From NCBI GenBank assembly GCA_036262515.1, contig DATAIT010000057.1:1-64000 (forward strand): 64,000 nucleotides of DNA, written 5' to 3'. Shown in pieces: positions 33,813 through 42,735 of the stretch. The stretch comes from Acidimicrobiales bacterium. GTDB taxonomy: Bacteria > Actinomycetota > Acidimicrobiia > Acidimicrobiales > GCA-2861595. The notes beneath the pieces were generated by a model. The model made no database searches. It was not told the origin of the DNA and saw nothing but the letters and a program-made list of their open reading frames with translations. The position numbers were made by a program, and so were the translations under genes. Each line of letters opens with the position of its first letter. The stretch's first letter is position 1.

Positions 33813-34175
33813 CGCGCGACGTGCCGGTGGCTCACGGGCGCGGCGGTTTCCGGCGGCGGTGATCCCGACACCTCCGGCTCGGCCACGCTCGTCGTCGACC
33901 GGGCGGCGAAGACGCTGTGCTACAGCCTCTCGTGGTCGTCGGTCGACGGAACCGTGACCGCTGCGCACGTGCACCAGGCGCCGGCTGAACAGGTCGGGCC
34001 GCACGTCGTCGACCTGTTCAACGGCGCGTCGTTGCCCGGCACCGGATCGGCGTCCGGTTGCGTCGCGGTGACGGCGACGCAGATCGCCACGCTGGTGCGC
34101 AGCCCGTCCCAGTTCTACGTGAACCTCCACTCGACGAGCTACCCGTCGGAAGCGCTGCGGGGCCAGCCGGGCTGA
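33813..34175 (+). pseudogene. CHRD-domain protein fragment without a start
   Basis: On the plus strand, inside the minus-strand polysaccharide operon, one frame reads LTGAAVSGGGDPDTSGSATL, AAKTLCYSLSWSSVDGTVTA, AHVHQAPAEQVGPHVVDLF and SPSQFYVNLHSTSYPSEALR-GQPG to TGA 34175. That is most of a CHRD domain (A-H-I-H ... Y-V-N-V-H-T ... G-x-I-R-G-Q-L). No start codon or signal peptide is present in frame upstream, although such proteins are exported. It looks like a decayed or inserted fragment. Confidence 0.6.
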
Positions 34176-34262
34176 CCGCCGGCGACAGAGCCCAGCTGCT
34201 CGAGGAGCGCCCTGGCCGCGGCTATCGCGGCCAGGGCGTCCTCGCGTTCGTCGCCCACGTCC

Positions 34263-35192
34263 TCAGGACACGGCGTGGCGCAGGCGCCTGGACAAGTAGC
34301 CCCACACGGTCGGGTGGCTGCGGAGGCACGATGGCTCGTCCGACAGAGGCGTCACGATCTCGGGGGCGTCGCCGGCCAGCAACGGCTTCACCGCGTCGAG
34401 CAGCGGGCGCACCCCGGCCGCCAGGTGCAGGTAGGGGTAGGTGGCGAACGAGTCGGCGGGGGTGACGCCGAAGGTCACCTGGGCCAGCACCGGCCCGGTG
34501 TCGATGCCCTGGTCGATGATGTGCACGGTGGAGCCGACCAGCTCGGGACGGCCCTCGGCCAGCGCCCAGTAGCCGCCGTGGACACCCCGGTACTGCGGCG
34601 CCACGCCGGCGTGGAGGTTGACGAAGGTGGCCTTGACGGCGTTGAGCGTCTTGGCGGAGATGACCCGCGTGCCCGACACCACCACCACCGTCGGGTTGAG
34701 GGCCATGAGCACGGCCCGACCCTCGTCGGAGTTGACGGAGGGGATGTGGACCACCGGTTGATCGATGGGCGACACGTCGAGGTCGTTGTCGTCGAGCACG
34801 GCGGCGATGCGCTTGGCGCCCCGGCGCTGGAGGACCGGCACCGTCACCACCGAGAACAGCAGCTGGCCGGCGACGGTCCGAAGTCCGAGCTTCTTGGCCC
34901 GCTTGGCGAGCAGGGAGCGACGTGACACCCGTTGCTCCAGCACCACGGACACGTACCCGAAGCGCTGGCGCAGCGCGTGGAACAACACGTTGGTGGCCGG
35001 GCAGGGCGAGCCGAGCAGGACGAGACGGGCCGTGCCGGGCAGGCCCGGGCCGTCGCCGTCGAGGTGCAGCACTTCGGAGTCGTGGGCGGGGGCAGCCGCC
35101 AGTGGACGCACGCCCGGCGGGGAGACGACGCGCACGTCGCCGCCCCAGTCGGTGGGGGATGTCGTCTGAGCCATGACGTCGCCGTTCAGCAC
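34263..35192 (-). CDS. Formyltransferase-domain protein
   Basis: The 309 residues carry a formyl-transferase (N10-formyl-THF) fold: LVLLGSPCPATNVLFHALRQ, NPTVVVVSGTRVISAKTLNA, FVNLHAGVAPQYRGVHGGYW (catalytic N-x-H) and STVHIIDQGIDTGPVLAQVT (catalytic D). Length and start differ from Met-tRNA formyltransferase, and the genomic setting among sugar genes suggests N-formylation of an amino sugar. The GTG at 35192 overlaps the CapD stop by 7 nt; an ATG at 35174 is an alternative. Substrate is inferred, not proven. Confidence 0.72.
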   Translation of the reverse strand: MLNGDVMAQTTSPTDWGGDVRVVSPPGVRPLAAAPAHDSEVLHLDGDGPGLPGTARLVLLGSPCPATNVLFHALRQRFGYVSVVLEQRVSRRSLLAKRAKKLGLRTVAGQLLFSVVTVPVLQRRGAKRIAAVLDDNDLDVSPIDQPVVHIPSVNSDEGRAVLMALNPTVVVVSGTRVISAKTLNAVKATFVNLHAGVAPQYRGVHGGYWALAEGRPELVGSTVHIIDQGIDTGPVLAQVTFGVTPADSFATYPYLHLAAGVRPLLDAVKPLLAGDAPEIVTPLSDEPSCLRSHPTVWGYLSRRLRHAVS

Positions 35193-37150
35193 ACGGCCCG
35201 AGCTTCGATCTCGACGAGATCGATGACATCGGGCTGGGATGCGGGCGAGGTGTGCACGAGCTCGAAGAGCTGATCGGTCACTTGCGCATGCTCCTCTTGG
35301 GCGGATAGGGCGGCGAGGCGGCGGGTGCCCATGCTGAGCACGGCGCCGTCGAGCACCGACGGGCGAAGGCGGACGATGGAACGGTGGGCGGTGGGGTGGG
35401 CCTGCTCGCAGGCCGCCTGCAGCTCCTCGGCCAGCTTCTCGCCGGCTCGGGGCCCGGTGACCACCACGGCGACGTCGGCGCCGACGTTGCGTCCCGACAG
35501 GCGGATCATCCGCTCCGCCAGTGCGAGGATGTTGACGGGCTCACCCATGTCGAGCATGAACACCTCGCCGCCCTCGGCCATGGCGGCGGCCTGGAGGACG
35601 AGCTGCACCGCCTCGTGGACGCTCATGAAGTAGCGGGTCATGCGCGGGTCGGTGACGGTGACGGGCCCGCCGGCCGCGATCTGGCGGGCGAAGGTGGGGA
35701 TCACGCTGCCCCGGCTGCCCGCCACGTTGCCGAAGCGCACGACGCAGTGGCGGCCGCCGCGCTCCGACGCCTGGAGGACCAGCTGCTCGCCCAGCCACTT
35801 GGTGGCGCCCATCACCGAGCGGGGTGAGACCGCCTTGTCGGTGGAGATGAACACCAGCCGCTCGACGCCCGCCTCCCGGGCCGCGGCCAGCAGGTTGGCC
35901 GTGCCCACCACGTTGGTGGCCACCGCCTCGGTCGGGTGGTCCTCCAGCACCGGCACGTGCTTGAGCGCAGCGGCGTGGAAGACCACGTCGGGGCGGTGGC
36001 GCAGCAGGACCCGGCGCAGGGCCAGACGGTTGCGGATGTCGCACAGGACCTCGACGGCCTCGGTGGCGAGGGTGGCCACCGTGTCGAACAGGTGGGTCTC
36101 GTCGTGGTCGAGCAGCACCAGCCGGGCCGGCTCGCACAGCGCCACCTGGCGGGCGATCTCGGACCCGATGGATCCGCCGGCGCCGGTGATCAGCACCCGC
36201 CGGCCTCGGAGCAGGCCCCGCACCGCCTCCAGGTCGGTGGCCACCTCGGCCCGGCCCAGCAGGTCCTCGATGCGCAGCTCGCGCACGTCGCGCACCGACA
36301 CCTCCGCCCCCAGCAGCTCGCCGACTCGGGGCGTGACCTTGACCGCCACCGCGGCCTCCTCGCCCAGGCGGGCCACCCGGTCGACCAGCTCGGGGCCGGC
36401 CGACGGTATGGCCAGCACGACCTGGTGGAGCTCGAGGTCCCGCACCAGCTCGGGCAGGCGGGTGATGGGACCGGTCACGGCCACGCCGGCCAGGCTGAGG
36501 CCCCAGGTCTGGGGATCGTCGTCGAGCACCACGACGGGGACCAGGCCGGCGCCGGGGTGGCGGCGCATCTCGCGGACGATCATTGCCCCCGACGCCCCCG
36601 CGCCCACCACGGCGACGCGCAGGCCCGACACCGCCTCGGGGCGACGGTTGAACGCGAACAGCCGGGACTGGAAGCGCACCGCCCCGGTGAACATCATGGT
36701 GGCCGCCCCGCCCACGACGACCACCGACAGGGGCTCGCGCACGGCGACGGTGGCTGCCACCAGGAGACACGCGGTGGCCGTGGTGGCGGAGGCGATGACC
36801 GAGCGGGCCTCGGCCACGCTGGCGTGCCGCCACATCTGGCGGTACAGCCCGAACGCCCGGTTCCCCCCGCAGTGGGCCAGCAGCGCCAGGATCAGGAACG
36901 AAGGGAAGGAGTCCCAGAACCCGGAGGGCACGGCGCCGTCGAAGCGCAGCACCAGCGCCGCCGCGTAGCAGCCCACGGTGATGGACGCGTCGAGGGCGAT
37001 CAGCGGCAGGTCGCCGCGGATGCGGCTGGCCGCCCGGGCCAGGCTGAGACCCACCGGCACGCCGGCCGCGGCTCCTGGCACCGCCGGGGGCGCCACCGCG
37101 GAGGCGATGACGGCCTCGGCGCCGATCGACGAGGCGTCCACGGTGGTCAT
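35186..37150 (-). CDS. Membrane-bound nucleotide-sugar dehydratase/epimerase (CapD/WbpM family)
   Basis: The 654-residue protein has four N-terminal membrane spans (LIALDASITVGCYAAALVLR, FLILALLAHCGG), a first Rossmann domain (RVAVVGAGASGAMIVREMRR) and a second with the NAD motif VLITGAGGSIGSEIARQVAL and the catalytic region FISTDKAVSPRSVMGATKWL, where Met replaces the classical Tyr as in 4,6-dehydratases. PRMTRYFMSVHEAVQLVLQA is also typical. It probably makes a UDP-4-keto-6-deoxy-hexosamine for the polymer. Its ATG overlaps the upstream stop (ATGA) and the product likely feeds the formyltransferase pathway. Confidence 0.9.
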   Translation of the reverse strand: MTTVDASSIGAEAVIASAVAPPAVPGAAAGVPVGLSLARAASRIRGDLPLIALDASITVGCYAAALVLRFDGAVPSGFWDSFPSFLILALLAHCGGNRAFGLYRQMWRHASVAEARSVIASATTATACLLVAATVAVREPLSVVVVGGAATMMFTGAVRFQSRLFAFNRRPEAVSGLRVAVVGAGASGAMIVREMRRHPGAGLVPVVVLDDDPQTWGLSLAGVAVTGPITRLPELVRDLELHQVVLAIPSAGPELVDRVARLGEEAAVAVKVTPRVGELLGAEVSVRDVRELRIEDLLGRAEVATDLEAVRGLLRGRRVLITGAGGSIGSEIARQVALCEPARLVLLDHDETHLFDTVATLATEAVEVLCDIRNRLALRRVLLRHRPDVVFHAAALKHVPVLEDHPTEAVATNVVGTANLLAAAREAGVERLVFISTDKAVSPRSVMGATKWLGEQLVLQASERGGRHCVVRFGNVAGSRGSVIPTFARQIAAGGPVTVTDPRMTRYFMSVHEAVQLVLQAAAMAEGGEVFMLDMGEPVNILALAERMIRLSGRNVGADVAVVVTGPRAGEKLAEELQAACEQAHPTAHRSIVRLRPSVLDGAVLSMGTRRLAALSAQEEHAQVTDQLFELVHTSPASQPDVIDLVEIEARAVC

Positions 37151-38388
37151 CCCCTCACCGCCTCGGCGGCCGGCAGCGCCGCCGCCAGGCGAGTACCGAC
37201 GGTTCCCGTCCCGGAAGGTTCGGGGGACGGCAGGTGGCGGGCGGCCGGGTCGGCCCGTCGGCCGCGATCGACGACGTCGCCGTAGATGGCCTCGACCCGC
37301 CGGGTGGCGCTGGCGATGTCGAACTGGGCCCCGCATGCCCGGGCCGCCACCGACATGCGGGCCCGCGCCGGCTCGTCGACGACCATCTGGGTGAGCGCCC
37401 GGGCCAGCTCGCCGGCGTGGCCGGGGGTCACCATGAGCCCCTCGACGCCGTCGGTGACCACGCTCGGGATGCCGCCCACCGTCGACGTCACCGTGGGCAC
37501 GCCGAGGGCGAGCGCCTCCATGACCGAGACCGGGAACCCTTCGGACAGCGAGGCCAGGGCGAACACGTCGAAGCCGGCCAGCACCCGCACGGCGTCGGCC
37601 CGGCCGCCGAGCAGCAAGAAGCGGTCGCCCAGGCCCAGCTTCCGATGCAGCGCCTCGACCTCGGCTTCGAGGGGCCCCACGCCCACCGCCGCGAAGCGCA
37701 CGGGCAGATCGAGGTCGACCAGGGCTCGTGCCACGGGCAGCAGCACGTCGTAGCCCTTGCCCTCGCGCATGTTGGCCACGGTGCCCACCAGGACCTCGTC
37801 GTCACCGACTCCAAGCTCGCGGCGGACCTCCGACCGCCACGTCTGGCGGGCGTCGAACTGCTGGTAGGGCACGCCGTGGACGACCACCTCCATGCGCCGC
37901 CGGAGGCGGGCGGGGACGGCCTCCTTGACCGGGTGCGACACCGCCACACTGGCCGCGTCGAGGCCCATGGTGGCCGCGTTCAGCGCCCGCAGCATCACCG
38001 GGTTGGTGGTCCAGGTGTTGTGCTCGGTGGTCACCGTCTTGGGCCGGGCATGGGCCGGGAGCGACCGCACCACAAGGCGGCCGAGGGCGGCGGTGTACGG
38101 CAGGTGGAAGTGGACGACGTCGAAGCGCCGCTCGAGCAGCAGCTGGCGCAGGCGCCGCATCCACCGCAGGTCGCCGTTGTGGTCGCTTGCGCCCAGGCAG
38201 TGCACGGGGATGCCGGCGGCCTCCAGCTCGGGCACGAGGGCGTTCATGGAGGGCAGCACGTAGGCCGCCTCGTAGTCGAATCGCTCGGCGTCGCGGGACA
38301 TCGCAGCCGAGACCAGAAGACGTTCCGCGCCCCCGAAGCCCAGACACTTGATGCACCACAGAACGCGCGAACGTGAGTCGCTCGTCAA
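37147..38388 (-). CDS. Family 4 (GT-B) glycosyltransferase
   Basis: The 413-residue enzyme has the GT-B double Rossmann form: LWCIKCLGFGGAERLLVSAA at the N-terminus, RFDVVHFHLPYTAALGRLVV, and in the donor half VLVGTVANMREGKGYDVLLP and FALASLSEGFPVSVMEALAL, the E-x7-E retaining motif. It is the first gene of the run 37147, 35186, 34263 on the minus strand. The start is TTG at 38388; no better ATG or GTG is in frame. Promoter region with an inverted repeat lies 39 nt upstream. Confidence 0.88.
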   Translation of the reverse strand: MTSDSRSRVLWCIKCLGFGGAERLLVSAAMSRDAERFDYEAAYVLPSMNALVPELEAAGIPVHCLGASDHNGDLRWMRRLRQLLLERRFDVVHFHLPYTAALGRLVVRSLPAHARPKTVTTEHNTWTTNPVMLRALNAATMGLDAASVAVSHPVKEAVPARLRRRMEVVVHGVPYQQFDARQTWRSEVRRELGVGDDEVLVGTVANMREGKGYDVLLPVARALVDLDLPVRFAAVGVGPLEAEVEALHRKLGLGDRFLLLGGRADAVRVLAGFDVFALASLSEGFPVSVMEALALGVPTVTSTVGGIPSVVTDGVEGLMVTPGHAGELARALTQMVVDEPARARMSVAARACGAQFDIASATRRVEAIYGDVVDRGRRADPAARHLPSPEPSGTGTVGTRLAAALPAAEAVRG

Positions 38389-38426
38389 TGCAGACCCCCA
38401 CAGCCCCAGATCGCAGGAGAACTCAG

Positions 38427-38445
38427 TAGGTGCTCAGTACACCTA
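38427..38445. promoter_or_regulatory. Inverted repeat in the promoter region of the polymer operon
   Basis: TAGGTG-N7-CACCTA lies 39 nt upstream of the GT4 start at 38388, within the 352-nt AT-richer gap (38389-38740) between that gene and the divergent haloperoxidase gene. Size and symmetry fit a dimeric regulator site. The rest of the gap shows no gene and no riboswitch I can name. Confidence 0.4.
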
Positions 38446-38740
38446 TGGAGTGGTCCTTTGTTCGCTGGACCCTACAACATGGACCGTGGAGCGACAAGGG
38501 CGAATAATCAAAATCGGCCGGTGCGCTGGGCTCGCTGCCGCGGGGTTCCGCGAATTTCTCCTTGTAGTACCCGGCAATGATGACTATCGTCGCATGGGGT
38601 TCACCGGAATAGGTGCGAAGCAACGACGCTCTGGGGGCGATCAGACAGACCGGACGCCGCCACCTGACGGGTGTCCGGGGGCTGGTTCCGGCGCGCCTAC
38701 GACCACGCACGGTGGCCACTCGAGCCAGGGGAGGCACGAC

Positions 38741-40306
38741 ATGCAGGACAGGCACGACAGGGAACCGACCGACGTCGACGGAGGCGGGCGGCTTCGGAGG
38801 GCGGCCCGGCGAAGAGGCGTCGGGGTGCTGTGCGCAGCCGGCTTGGCCGGCTCGCTGGTCGCATGGCCCGTGGCACCGAGCTCGGCGAACTCGATTGCCG
38901 CCACCTCTGTGGCCGCCGTGGCCGAGGACAACATCGTCCTCCAGTGGAACTCGGCCGTGCTCGCCGGGGTGCGCCTGTCGAAGCTCCCGCCTCCGATGGT
39001 CTCCCGGGCGATGGCCATCGTGCACACCTGCATCTTCGATGCGTGGGCCGCGTATGACCAGAAGGCCGTCGGTACCCGCCTCGGCGGCTCGCTGCGCCGT
39101 CCGCCGAAAGAGCGCAGGGGCGCCAACAAGAGCGAGGCCATCAGCTACGCCGCCTTCCGCGCCGCCAGCGAGCTCGTCCCCACCGGGGCGCCGATGTACG
39201 CATCGCTCATGGCCGGCCACGGCTACGACCCGGCCAACATGACCACCGACACGTCCACGGCGGCCGGCGTCGGCAACGCGGCGTGTGCCGCCGTGCTCGA
39301 CTTCCGCCACCACGACGGGTCCAACCAGCTCGGTGACCTGAACGGCGGCCTTCCGTACTCCGACTACACCGGGTACGTGCCGGTCAACGCCGTCATGGAC
39401 CTCAGCCAGCCGTTCGACCCGGCCACCGTCGTCGATCCCGACCGCTGGCAGCCGCTGCGCTACGTCGACAAGACGGGTACCACGGTCACCCCGGGGTGGA
39501 TCGCGCCGTACTGGAACCGGGTCACGCCGTTCGCCCTCGAGCGCGCCGACCAGTTCCGCGGCGATCCCGGTCCCCTGCGCTTCGGCGCCCCGGGCTTCGC
39601 CGAGCAGGTGCAGGATCTGGTCGACCTGAGCGCGTCCCTCACCGACAAGGAGAAGGTGATCTCGCAGTACTGGTCCGACGGCCCGACCTCCGAGACACCT
39701 CCGGGCCACTGGAACGTCCTGGCCCAGCTCGTGTCACGCCGCGACCACAACGGCCTCAACGAGGACGTCCAGATGTTCTTCGCCCTGAACAACGCCGTGT
39801 TCGACGCCGGCATCTCGGCATGGGACAACAAGATCACCTTCGACTGCGTTCGCCCGATCACGGCCATCCGCTATTCCTTGGCCGGCCAGCAGATCCAGGC
39901 GTGGGGCGGGCCCGGCATGGGCACGGTCACGATGGACGGCGCCAACTGGAAGCCCTACCAGCCCACCTGGTTCCCCACGCCGCCGTTCGGCGAGTACACG
40001 TCCGGGCACAGCACGTTCAGCGCAGCGGCCGCCGAGATCCTGAAGCGGTTCACGGGCAGCGACGCCTTCGGCGCATCGGCCACGGTCGCGGCGGGCAGCT
40101 CCAACGTCGAGCCGGGCATCGTGCCGGCCGCCGACGTCACCCTGTCGTGGCCGACGTTCTCCGACGCCGCCGCCGAGGCGGGGCTGTCCCGGCGCTACGG
40201 CGGCATCCACTTCGAGCGGGCCGACCTCGACGGTCAGGCCGGCGGTCGCCTGGTCGCCGGCGCAGTGTGGGACAAGGCCCAGAGCTACATCAAGGGCCGG
40301 GCCTAG
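38741..40306 (+). CDS. Vanadium-dependent haloperoxidase/PAP2-like secreted enzyme
   Basis: The 521-residue protein has a twin-arginine-like N-terminus (RLRRAARRRGVGVLCAAGLA) and an all-helical acid-phosphatase/haloperoxidase core. Vanadate/phosphate-binding motifs are FDCVRPITAIRY, EYTSGHSTFSAAAAEILKRF and RRYGGIHFERADLDGQAGGR. It may halogenate or dephosphorylate at the cell surface; members of this group are often annotated as haloperoxidases without proof. AGGGGAGG precedes ATG 38741, and the apparently longer frame upstream is non-coding promoter DNA. It is divergent from the polymer operon. Confidence 0.78.
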   Translation: MQDRHDREPTDVDGGGRLRRAARRRGVGVLCAAGLAGSLVAWPVAPSSANSIAATSVAAVAEDNIVLQWNSAVLAGVRLSKLPPPMVSRAMAIVHTCIFDAWAAYDQKAVGTRLGGSLRRPPKERRGANKSEAISYAAFRAASELVPTGAPMYASLMAGHGYDPANMTTDTSTAAGVGNAACAAVLDFRHHDGSNQLGDLNGGLPYSDYTGYVPVNAVMDLSQPFDPATVVDPDRWQPLRYVDKTGTTVTPGWIAPYWNRVTPFALERADQFRGDPGPLRFGAPGFAEQVQDLVDLSASLTDKEKVISQYWSDGPTSETPPGHWNVLAQLVSRRDHNGLNEDVQMFFALNNAVFDAGISAWDNKITFDCVRPITAIRYSLAGQQIQAWGGPGMGTVTMDGANWKPYQPTWFPTPPFGEYTSGHSTFSAAAAEILKRFTGSDAFGASATVAAGSSNVEPGIVPAADVTLSWPTFSDAAAEAGLSRRYGGIHFERADLDGQAGGRLVAGAVWDKAQSYIKGRA

Positions 40307-40345
40307 CGACGACCAGGGTCGTTGCGGGGCGCCGGACGACCTCGG

Positions 40346-41263
40346 TCAGCCGGCGCTCCGCAGCGAGGCCCCGGCCACCCGGTCGCGAGTGCGACGGGGG
40401 GTGCGCAGCGCCCGGGCGGTCGCCCAGAACTGGTCGAAGGCCGTGCCCACCAGCTGGGCGAAGCCCGGATGCTCGATGTGCAGCGTCATCGGGTAGCCGT
40501 CGACGGCGACCGGGTGGAGCATGTTGACGAGGGCGACCCGCCGATCGACCACCACCAGCTTGATCGGGAGCTCCTCGGTGAGCCGGGCCCGGACGCCGGC
40601 CTCGTGGTATATGCTCATCTCGGTGCGGAAGGCCTCGGAGCTGGGATCCTCCCACTGCTCGGCCTCGTAGAGGACCCGGACGTCGACACCCCGGTCGAGC
40701 ATGTCCAGCACGGCCTGGTTGGGGTTGGGGAACGTCCACGTGTACGGAGGTCGCGTGAACATGACCACCTCGCGCTCGGCCTCGCCGAGCAGCTCCTCGT
40801 ACGTGGTCTTCATCTGCTTGGCGCCGGGAAGGACGTGGACGAACGGCAGCGCCACGTCGGGCGGCTCCTCGGGGAAGGAGCGGTCGAGCAGCTTGCGCAC
40901 GTCGTCCGCCCGTTCGCGGTGCTGGCGCAGGCGCTCGACCTCGGCCGCGTTGAGCCGTTCCATCACCTGGTCGCGCCCGGGGCTGGCCCACACCGCGGGG
41001 CCCGGCCCCGGGACCCGCTCGGCCAGCCCGCGCGTGCCGAGGCCCTGGAGCACGGGGTAGACCGCCGTGCGGGGCACCCCCGACAGTCGGGCCAGATCCA
41101 CGCTGTTGGCCGACCCGCGACGCAGCAGGGCCAGCAGCACCCGTGCTTCGTAGGGGCTCAGCCCGAGGTCCTGGAAGCCCCGAAGAAGGGGCTCGGGAAT
41201 GGCGTCACCAGGCATGATGTCCTCGTCTCGGGTGCGCTGCGCTGACCGGCCCTTGGCCGCCAC
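40346..41263 (-). CDS. TrmB-family transcriptional regulator
   Basis: The 305-residue product has an N-terminal winged helix (LLRGFQDLGLSPYEARVLLA, SVDLARLSGVPRTAVYPVLQ) and a C-terminal phospholipase-D-like effector domain (YEELLGEAEREVVMFTRPPY, ELPIKLVVVDRRVALVNMLH), the TrmB-like sugar-sensor layout. GTG 41263, 7 nt behind GGAGG, is chosen over the ATG at 41215. A TATACT box and an 8-nt palindrome (ATACGTAT) lie 42-54 nt upstream and may be an autoregulatory site. It converges with the haloperoxidase gene. Target genes are unknown; the adjacent polymer genes are candidates. Confidence 0.82.
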   Translation of the reverse strand: MAAKGRSAQRTRDEDIMPGDAIPEPLLRGFQDLGLSPYEARVLLALLRRGSANSVDLARLSGVPRTAVYPVLQGLGTRGLAERVPGPGPAVWASPGRDQVMERLNAAEVERLRQHRERADDVRKLLDRSFPEEPPDVALPFVHVLPGAKQMKTTYEELLGEAEREVVMFTRPPYTWTFPNPNQAVLDMLDRGVDVRVLYEAEQWEDPSSEAFRTEMSIYHEAGVRARLTEELPIKLVVVDRRVALVNMLHPVAVDGYPMTLHIEHPGFAQLVGTAFDQFWATARALRTPRRTRDRVAGASLRSAG

Positions 41264-41304
41264 TGTCGTTCCTCCAACGGTCGTACCGGCTGAGCTGCCG
41301 TCCA

Positions 41305-41317
41305 AGTATACGTATCT
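41305..41317 (-). promoter_or_regulatory. TrmB-gene promoter box with palindrome
   Basis: On the minus strand AGATACGTATACT contains the palindrome ATACGTAT and the -10-like TATACT (41310-41305), about 42 nt upstream of GTG 41263. Autorepression is a guess from position. Confidence 0.4.
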
Positions 41318-41472
41318 TGCAACGGGGCGCCCCGGGTCGCCGCTCCGGCCATCCGGCCGCAGCGGTTTGGAGGGAATTGTCGGGAGGTGACGTCGGCGCC
41401 ATGTGCTCCGAATAGTAACCGTTCTGCACAAAGTCGTTCGACTTTTCGCCTCCGGTCGACCACCTCCGTGTG

Positions 41473-42576
41473 CTACCCAGCGTCGTCGGGCCTCACCCTT
41501 CGTGCCGCCCGCACCACGTGGTGGAGTCGGCGCCGGCTCACGGCGGGCTGGCGGGGGACGAGCACCGCCCGGAGGTACGCCAGCTTCTGTGAGGGGCCGC
41601 GCACCGCCGGCAGCCCGGACAGCGCCATGCGCAGCCATGTGGCACGGGCGGAGGTGTGACGGCGCAGGGCGCGGGCGTCGGCGCGGGCGGGGCGGAACGA
41701 CGACGCCCACGCCGGCAGGGGCCCCTCGCTCCGCACGGCGAGGACGTCCCACGCCCGTCCCACGCCGAGCGCCACCACCGCCTCCGCTCCCCACCTCCGC
41801 CCGGAGCGGAGGACGGCGGGAATTTCGAGCTCCGTGGTGGTCGCCATCTGTGCCACGTCCCGCAACGGGGCGAGCCGCAGCTCTCTCGAGCCGATGGCGG
41901 CGTTGAAGCACACGGCCAGGAACTCGTGCTCGAGGGGAAGTGCCCGCACGTCGCGCCGGCCGACGGCCACCAGCACCGGCGACCCGAAGAGCTCGTCCAG
42001 GGGCACCAGGAGCCCGAAGCGGCCGTCGACGATCGTGCGGTGCACGTCGATCTCCAGGCCGTCCGGCGTGACGAGCGTGACGGCCTTGCCGAACCGGCGA
42101 TCGAACCCCGGGCGCAGCTCGGGGACGGGCCGCCGGTAGCCGTTGGCGCACAGCAGGGCGATGGCGTCGTCGAAGGCGGCTGCGGGGACCAGGATGTCCA
42201 CGTCACCGAAGCTGCGGAGGGACGGGTCCGGGTAGGCGCGGCGGGCCAGCGTCGGACCCTTCATCGCCCGGTGGTCGATCCCCGAGCCTTCGAGCAGCTC
42301 GACGGTGTCGAGGAGGGCCCGTTCCAGCACGAGGCACCCGGCCACGGCGATGGCGTGGAGCTCCTCGGCGTCGCGCCGCTGGGCGCCCGTGGCGGCGAGG
42401 GCACCGTCGGTCACCGCCTTCACCAGGTGACCGGCGATCCGCTCCCGGCCGGCGGCGGAGAGCAGCGCCGCCCAGGTCGCCCCGTCCAGTGGTCGGCCGG
42501 GCAGACGGTGCTCCGTGGGCAATCCGTGCGCCGCCACGGCGGCGGCAAGGTCGGGAACCGGTCGCCCCACGCCCAT
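41473..42576 (-). CDS. PF14907-type nucleotidyltransferase-like protein
   Basis: The 367-residue protein has the pattern of the uncharacterised nucleotidyltransferase family seen in polysaccharide and RiPP loci: GIDHRAMKGPTLARRAYPDP, SLRSFGDVDILVPAAAFDDA (Gly-Asp-x-Asp metal site) and GLEIDVHRTIVDGRFGLLVP, then a helical C-terminal half. The reaction is unknown. It is divergent from the Tat/LPxTG/PqqD fusion gene at 42736, a partnership (this family next to a PqqD-like domain) that recurs in such loci. GTG 42570, third codon, is an alternative start. Confidence 0.72.
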   Translation of the reverse strand: MGVGRPVPDLAAAVAAHGLPTEHRLPGRPLDGATWAALLSAAGRERIAGHLVKAVTDGALAATGAQRRDAEELHAIAVAGCLVLERALLDTVELLEGSGIDHRAMKGPTLARRAYPDPSLRSFGDVDILVPAAAFDDAIALLCANGYRRPVPELRPGFDRRFGKAVTLVTPDGLEIDVHRTIVDGRFGLLVPLDELFGSPVLVAVGRRDVRALPLEHEFLAVCFNAAIGSRELRLAPLRDVAQMATTTELEIPAVLRSGRRWGAEAVVALGVGRAWDVLAVRSEGPLPAWASSFRPARADARALRRHTSARATWLRMALSGLPAVRGPSQKLAYLRAVLVPRQPAVSRRRLHHVVRAARRVRPDDAG

Positions 42577-42723
42577 CGACCGTACCGGTCGCGGCGAAGA
42601 GGCGGGACGGCGCCGCCGGTCGTCGGCTGCGACCGGACGGACCGAGTTGTCGGGTTCGCCACGTATTGCGGGCGGATGACCGCGAAGAGCAAGATTCCCT
42701 GGGCGTTTCGCGTCGACGTCTGC

Positions 42724-42729
42724 CACAAT
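42724..42729 (+). promoter_or_regulatory. -10-like CACAAT box, leaderless start of the PqqD-fusion gene
   Basis: CACAAT-TCGCCC-GTG: the box is 6 nt before GTG 42736, matching CACAAT-GCGCCC-ATG at 5052-5066. This fixes the start at 42736 rather than the earlier ATG at 42676. Confidence 0.45.
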
Positions 42730-42735
42730 TCGCCC

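Noticed and set aside
42676-42735. ATG 42676 as start of the PqqD-fusion gene
   Set aside because: It would put about 20 poorly matching residues ahead of the Tat signal; a CACAAT box fits GTG 42736.
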